Shown piece by piece: positions 61,826 through 64,000 of a stretch of 64,000 nt of DNA. A program made the translations under genes and the position numbers. The notes under the pieces are model-generated. The model ran no database searches, was not told the origin of the DNA, and was given only the letters and a program-made list of their open reading frames with translations. Position 1 is the first letter of the stretch. Each line of letters starts with the position of its first letter. This DNA comes from Acidobacteriota bacterium. GTDB lineage: Bacteria; Acidobacteriota; Blastocatellia; Chloracidobacteriales; Chloracidobacteriaceae. The stretch is taken from the NCBI GenBank assembly GCA_016208495.1, contig JACQXX010000055.1, forward strand, positions 21,469-85,468. The letters are read 5' to 3'.

Positions 61826-62395
61826 ATGACTTCGATGGTTCGCGGATCAAATCCTTCTCGAACACCGAAAATCCGAAGCACCACGGTTTTGGCTGTTCGA
61901 CGTGATAACAAAGTGGTTATGGCTGGTGATGGTCAGGTCACGATGGGGCCAACCGTAGTCAAGTCGGGGGCCCGCAAGATTCGCCGTCTGTATAATGAAA
62001 AAATCCTCGCCGGATTTGCCGGCTCAACGGCGGATGCCTTTGCGTTATTTGGCCGGTTTGAATCGAAGCTTGAGCAATATCACGGCCAGCTTTTTCGGTC
62101 AGCGGTTGAACTGGCCAAAGATTGGCGAACCGATAAATTTCTCCGCCATTTAGAAGCGCTGCTCCTGGTGGCCGATGAAAAATCAATCTTGATGATTTCC
62201 GGGACTGGCGACTTGATTGAACCTGATGAACCAATTATGGCGATTGGGTCTGGCGGCCCATATGCCATTGCGGCGGCTCGCGCACTGCTGACTCATACTG
62301 AACTTCCGGCACGTGCTATCGCTGAAGAAGCGATGAAAATTGCAGCCGATATTTGCATTTACACGAATCCAAACCTGATTATCGAGGAACTGTAA
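61826..62395 (+). CDS. hslV: HslV peptidase subunit
   Basis: 189 residues from ATG 61826 (AGGAAAGG upstream). Compared with E. coli HslV the body is complete: [61 protein letters not shown]. The catalytic Thr is residue 19 ([10 protein letters not shown]), so an 18-residue propeptide must be cut off, far longer than the usual one. HslV needs the HslU ATPase. The usual hslU gene does not follow; a tnpB lies downstream instead. Confidence 0.93.
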   Translation: MTSMVRGSNPSRTPKIRSTTVLAVRRDNKVVMAGDGQVTMGPTVVKSGARKIRRLYNEKILAGFAGSTADAFALFGRFESKLEQYHGQLFRSAVELAKDWRTDKFLRHLEALLLVADEKSILMISGTGDLIEPDEPIMAIGSGGPYAIAAARALLTHTELPARAIAEEAMKIAADICIYTNPNLIIEEL

Positions 62396-62597
62396 GCGTC
62401 ACTCATCTGGCACAGTCATTGCCTTGCCAGTTGATCGGTCGAGCGGTTGAAGGTAGAAAATAGTTGAATTCAAATGGTTTATCAGCTCTGATCTCCGGTC
62501 ATGAGCCCCTGGTTTTCACCTTTCAGCCTGCGCCCTCAACCTCTACCCACAGTTCATCATTTAACCCAGAGACTTGTACCAGAAAAAATGCGAGAAA
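62396..62597. other. Intergenic region between hslV and the tnpB element
   Basis: 200 bp with no recognisable gene. A short CTTTCAGCCTGCGCCCTCAACC stretch resembles the AGCCC repeat family. An element boundary may lie here. Confidence 0.3.
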
Positions 62598-62632
62598 GCC
62601 CCGTCCTCAACCGCGCAGCGGTAGGGCGGGGA
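62598..62632. repeat. IS200/IS605-like subterminal hairpin upstream of tnpB
   Basis: GCCCCGTCCT...AGGGCGGGG forms a 9-bp stem (one G-U pair) around a nested ACCGC/GCGGT hairpin, followed by ATGAATCG. AAGCCCCGTCC...GGGCGGGGATGAATC is the typical right-end sequence of IS605/IS1341 elements. Here it is 93 bp in front of tnpB. Confidence 0.6.
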
Positions 62633-62724
62633 TGAATCGCAACCGCTGAAAAAACCAGCCTGAACGACCTTAAACAAAGTAATAAATCTTGCCGGAAACG
62701 GTAGCTTTGCGGTAGAGTTAACCT

Positions 62725-64000
62725 ATGAGAAAAAAAGCAGATAAACTCCGGCAACCCCCAACGCCATCGTTTGTGGCTGAGTTTGAATTGGAATCGAATT
62801 CGGCGGGGTTCGCGGCGTTGAAGAAGATGCTGAATGCCTATCGGCAAGTCTATAATGCGGTGCTGGGCGAATTGCACCGACGGTTGAAGCGGGCGCGAAA
62901 CTCTCCGGAATGGGAAGCGGCGCGGAAGATGCCGAAAGGGTCTGAGGAACGCAAAGCGGCGTTTGCCGAGGTGCGGAAGAAATACGGACTGTCGGTCGGC
63001 GAGGCGCAAAAGATTGGCCAGCGATTGGTTGAAGGACATTTTGTCAAGTTGACGAATTCGCGAATTGTGCAGCAAGTGGCGAAACGAGCCTGGCGAGCGA
63101 TTGAGAAGGTGATGTTCGGGAAGGCCAAACGGGTGCGGTTCAAACGGCGGGATGAATTCCAGTCGTTTGAAACCAATGCCAACGACACTGGAATCCGGGT
63201 GGTGATCACGACCGGGACGGTGTGTGTTGGAAAGTTGACCTTTGAATTCAAAGCGGATGAGAAAAACCCGTACCACGTCCACGCACTCAAACACCGGGTT
63301 AAATACACCCGAATCGTCAAACGGGTGATCAATGGGCAGTCACGATGGTTTGTGCAACTGATCCTGGAAGGAAAGCCCTACCGTGATCCGAAGAAACACA
63401 CCATTCAGAATGGAGAGCGGGTGGGACTTGATTTTGGACCGTCACTGATTACCGTTTCGACCGCCACCGACAGCTTTCAAGAACCGCTCAGCCAGGAACT
63501 CGACCGCCGACAGGCTGAAATCCGGAGACTCCAGCGGCGATTGGACCGCAGCCGGAGGGCGACCAATCCACACAACTACCAGCCAAACGGGACGGTCAAA
63601 CAGGGCCGGAAGCGGTGGCACCAGTCCTCCCGCTACCAGCGGACGAAGCAGCAACTTCAGGATCTGGAACGCCGCAAAGCCGCTCACCGCAAGAGTCTCC
63701 ACGGACGGTTGGCCAACCGGATTGTCCGGCTTGGCAACCAGATTCACACGGAAAAAGTCAGCTATCGCGGCTGGCAAAAGCAGTTTGGACGATCAATCCA
63801 GCATCACTCGCCATCAGCCCTGGAAGGCATGTTAACCCGCAAAGCCGAAGCGCTCGGGGGTGGCACACGGCTGATCAACACCTTCCAAACCGCCCTTTCT
63901 CAAACCTGCCTGTGCGGGAATCGAAAGAAAAAATCCCTCTCGGAGCGAACCCACCGGTGCGACACCTGCGGGTTCACCGCTCCGAGAGATGAATTTTCAG
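62725..64000 (+). CDS. tnpB: TnpB (IS200/IS605 family) RNA-guided nuclease, 3' end outside window
   Basis: 425 codons from ATG 62725 to the window edge without a stop. The RuvC-like domain is intact so far: Asp236 in VGLDFGPSLITVS, Glu343 in HTEKVSYRGWQK and Asp422 in PRDEFS, with a zinc finger (SQTCLCGN and HRCDTCG; Cys395, Cys397, Cys412, Cys415). An N-terminal helical/basic region precedes it. No tnpA partner is present on the left. The guide (omega) RNA would be expected at and after the 3' end, beyond the window. Upstream ribosome site is weak. Confidence 0.93.
   Translation, partial: MRKKADKLRQPPTPSFVAEFELESNSAGFAALKKMLNAYRQVYNAVLGELHRRLKRARNSPEWEAARKMPKGSEERKAAFAEVRKKYGLSVGEAQKIGQRLVEGHFVKLTNSRIVQQVAKRAWRAIEKVMFGKAKRVRFKRRDEFQSFETNANDTGIRVVITTGTVCVGKLTFEFKADEKNPYHVHALKHRVKYTRIVKRVINGQSRWFVQLILEGKPYRDPKKHTIQNGERVGLDFGPSLITVSTATDSFQEPLSQELDRRQAEIRRLQRRLDRSRRATNPHNYQPNGTVKQGRKRWHQSSRYQRTKQQLQDLERRKAAHRKSLHGRLANRIVRLGNQIHTEKVSYRGWQKQFGRSIQHHSPSALEGMLTRKAEALGGGTRLINTFQTALSQTCLCGNRKKKSLSERTHRCDTCGFTAPRDEFS

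Noticed and set aside
62557..63294. 245-residue minus-strand frame opposite tnpB
   Set aside because: Antisense to a clear TnpB reading frame; its His/Arg/Phe-rich product is typical of a shadow frame.

Overview
The window looks like chromosome from an Acidobacteriota-type bacterium of about 50% G+C, possibly class Blastocatellia. The clearest taxonomic hint is an 'acidobacterial duplicated orphan permease' (ADOP, FtsX/MacB-like, no ATPase) at 58989-61388. A bacterial tricorn protease, a two-domain ThyX, a futalosine-pathway menaquinone gene and peptidase families common in that phylum agree with it. No phage or plasmid backbone is visible. The only clear mobile gene is a TnpB that runs off the right edge.

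Layout. 1-6.3 kb: a truncated cation/proton antiporter, a pRiA4b ORF-3-like protein, the scar of a second tricorn protease gene, a small membrane protein and the intact tricorn protease. 6.6-13.5 kb: cysteine desulfurase, a DUF2939-like protein, a sensor kinase, then phoU-phoB-phoR. 13.6-20 kb: a possible structured RNA, a zinc-ribbon protein, a palindromic element, an NfeD-SPFH pair, a long secreted protein and an FHA protein. 20-30.6 kb: Uma2 nuclease, NamZ, ThyX, a PTPS-like enzyme, HtrA, enoyl-CoA hydratase, signal peptidase I and an M16 homologue. 30.8-38.4 kb: paired zinc-ribbon membrane proteins, tRNA-Val, ribA-moaA-SCP2, a candidate ECF-dependent small RNA, kptA, an acetyltransferase and mqnE. 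38.7-45.8 kb: APC permease, cyclic-nucleotide-linked MscS channel, DUF4440 protein, OppF-type ATPase and an ECF sigma/anti-sigma pair. 45.9-50.2 kb: the translation cluster rplM-rpsI and rpsB-tsf-pyrH-frr. 50.2-64 kb: a second MscS-cNMP channel, YebC, a response regulator, a MEST-like hydrolase, a secreted propeller-like protein, M1 aminopeptidase, ADOP permease, hslV and tnpB.

Two signals are not explained by ordinary annotation. First, at least fifteen intergenic spaces carry short tandem arrays, mostly 7-bp units, often as inverted pairs around a conserved core. Several unrelated unit families are present, and arrays often abut or supply stop codons. Second, a GGAACTT-N16-TCTAA promoter precedes the ECF sigma gene. 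A near match with the same spacing lies in an apparently empty space at 35766-35793. It is followed by about 150 nt with a CU-rich anti-Shine-Dalgarno stretch and a strong terminator, so it may be an ECF-controlled regulatory RNA.

All calls come from reading the sequence. No database search or folding program was run.
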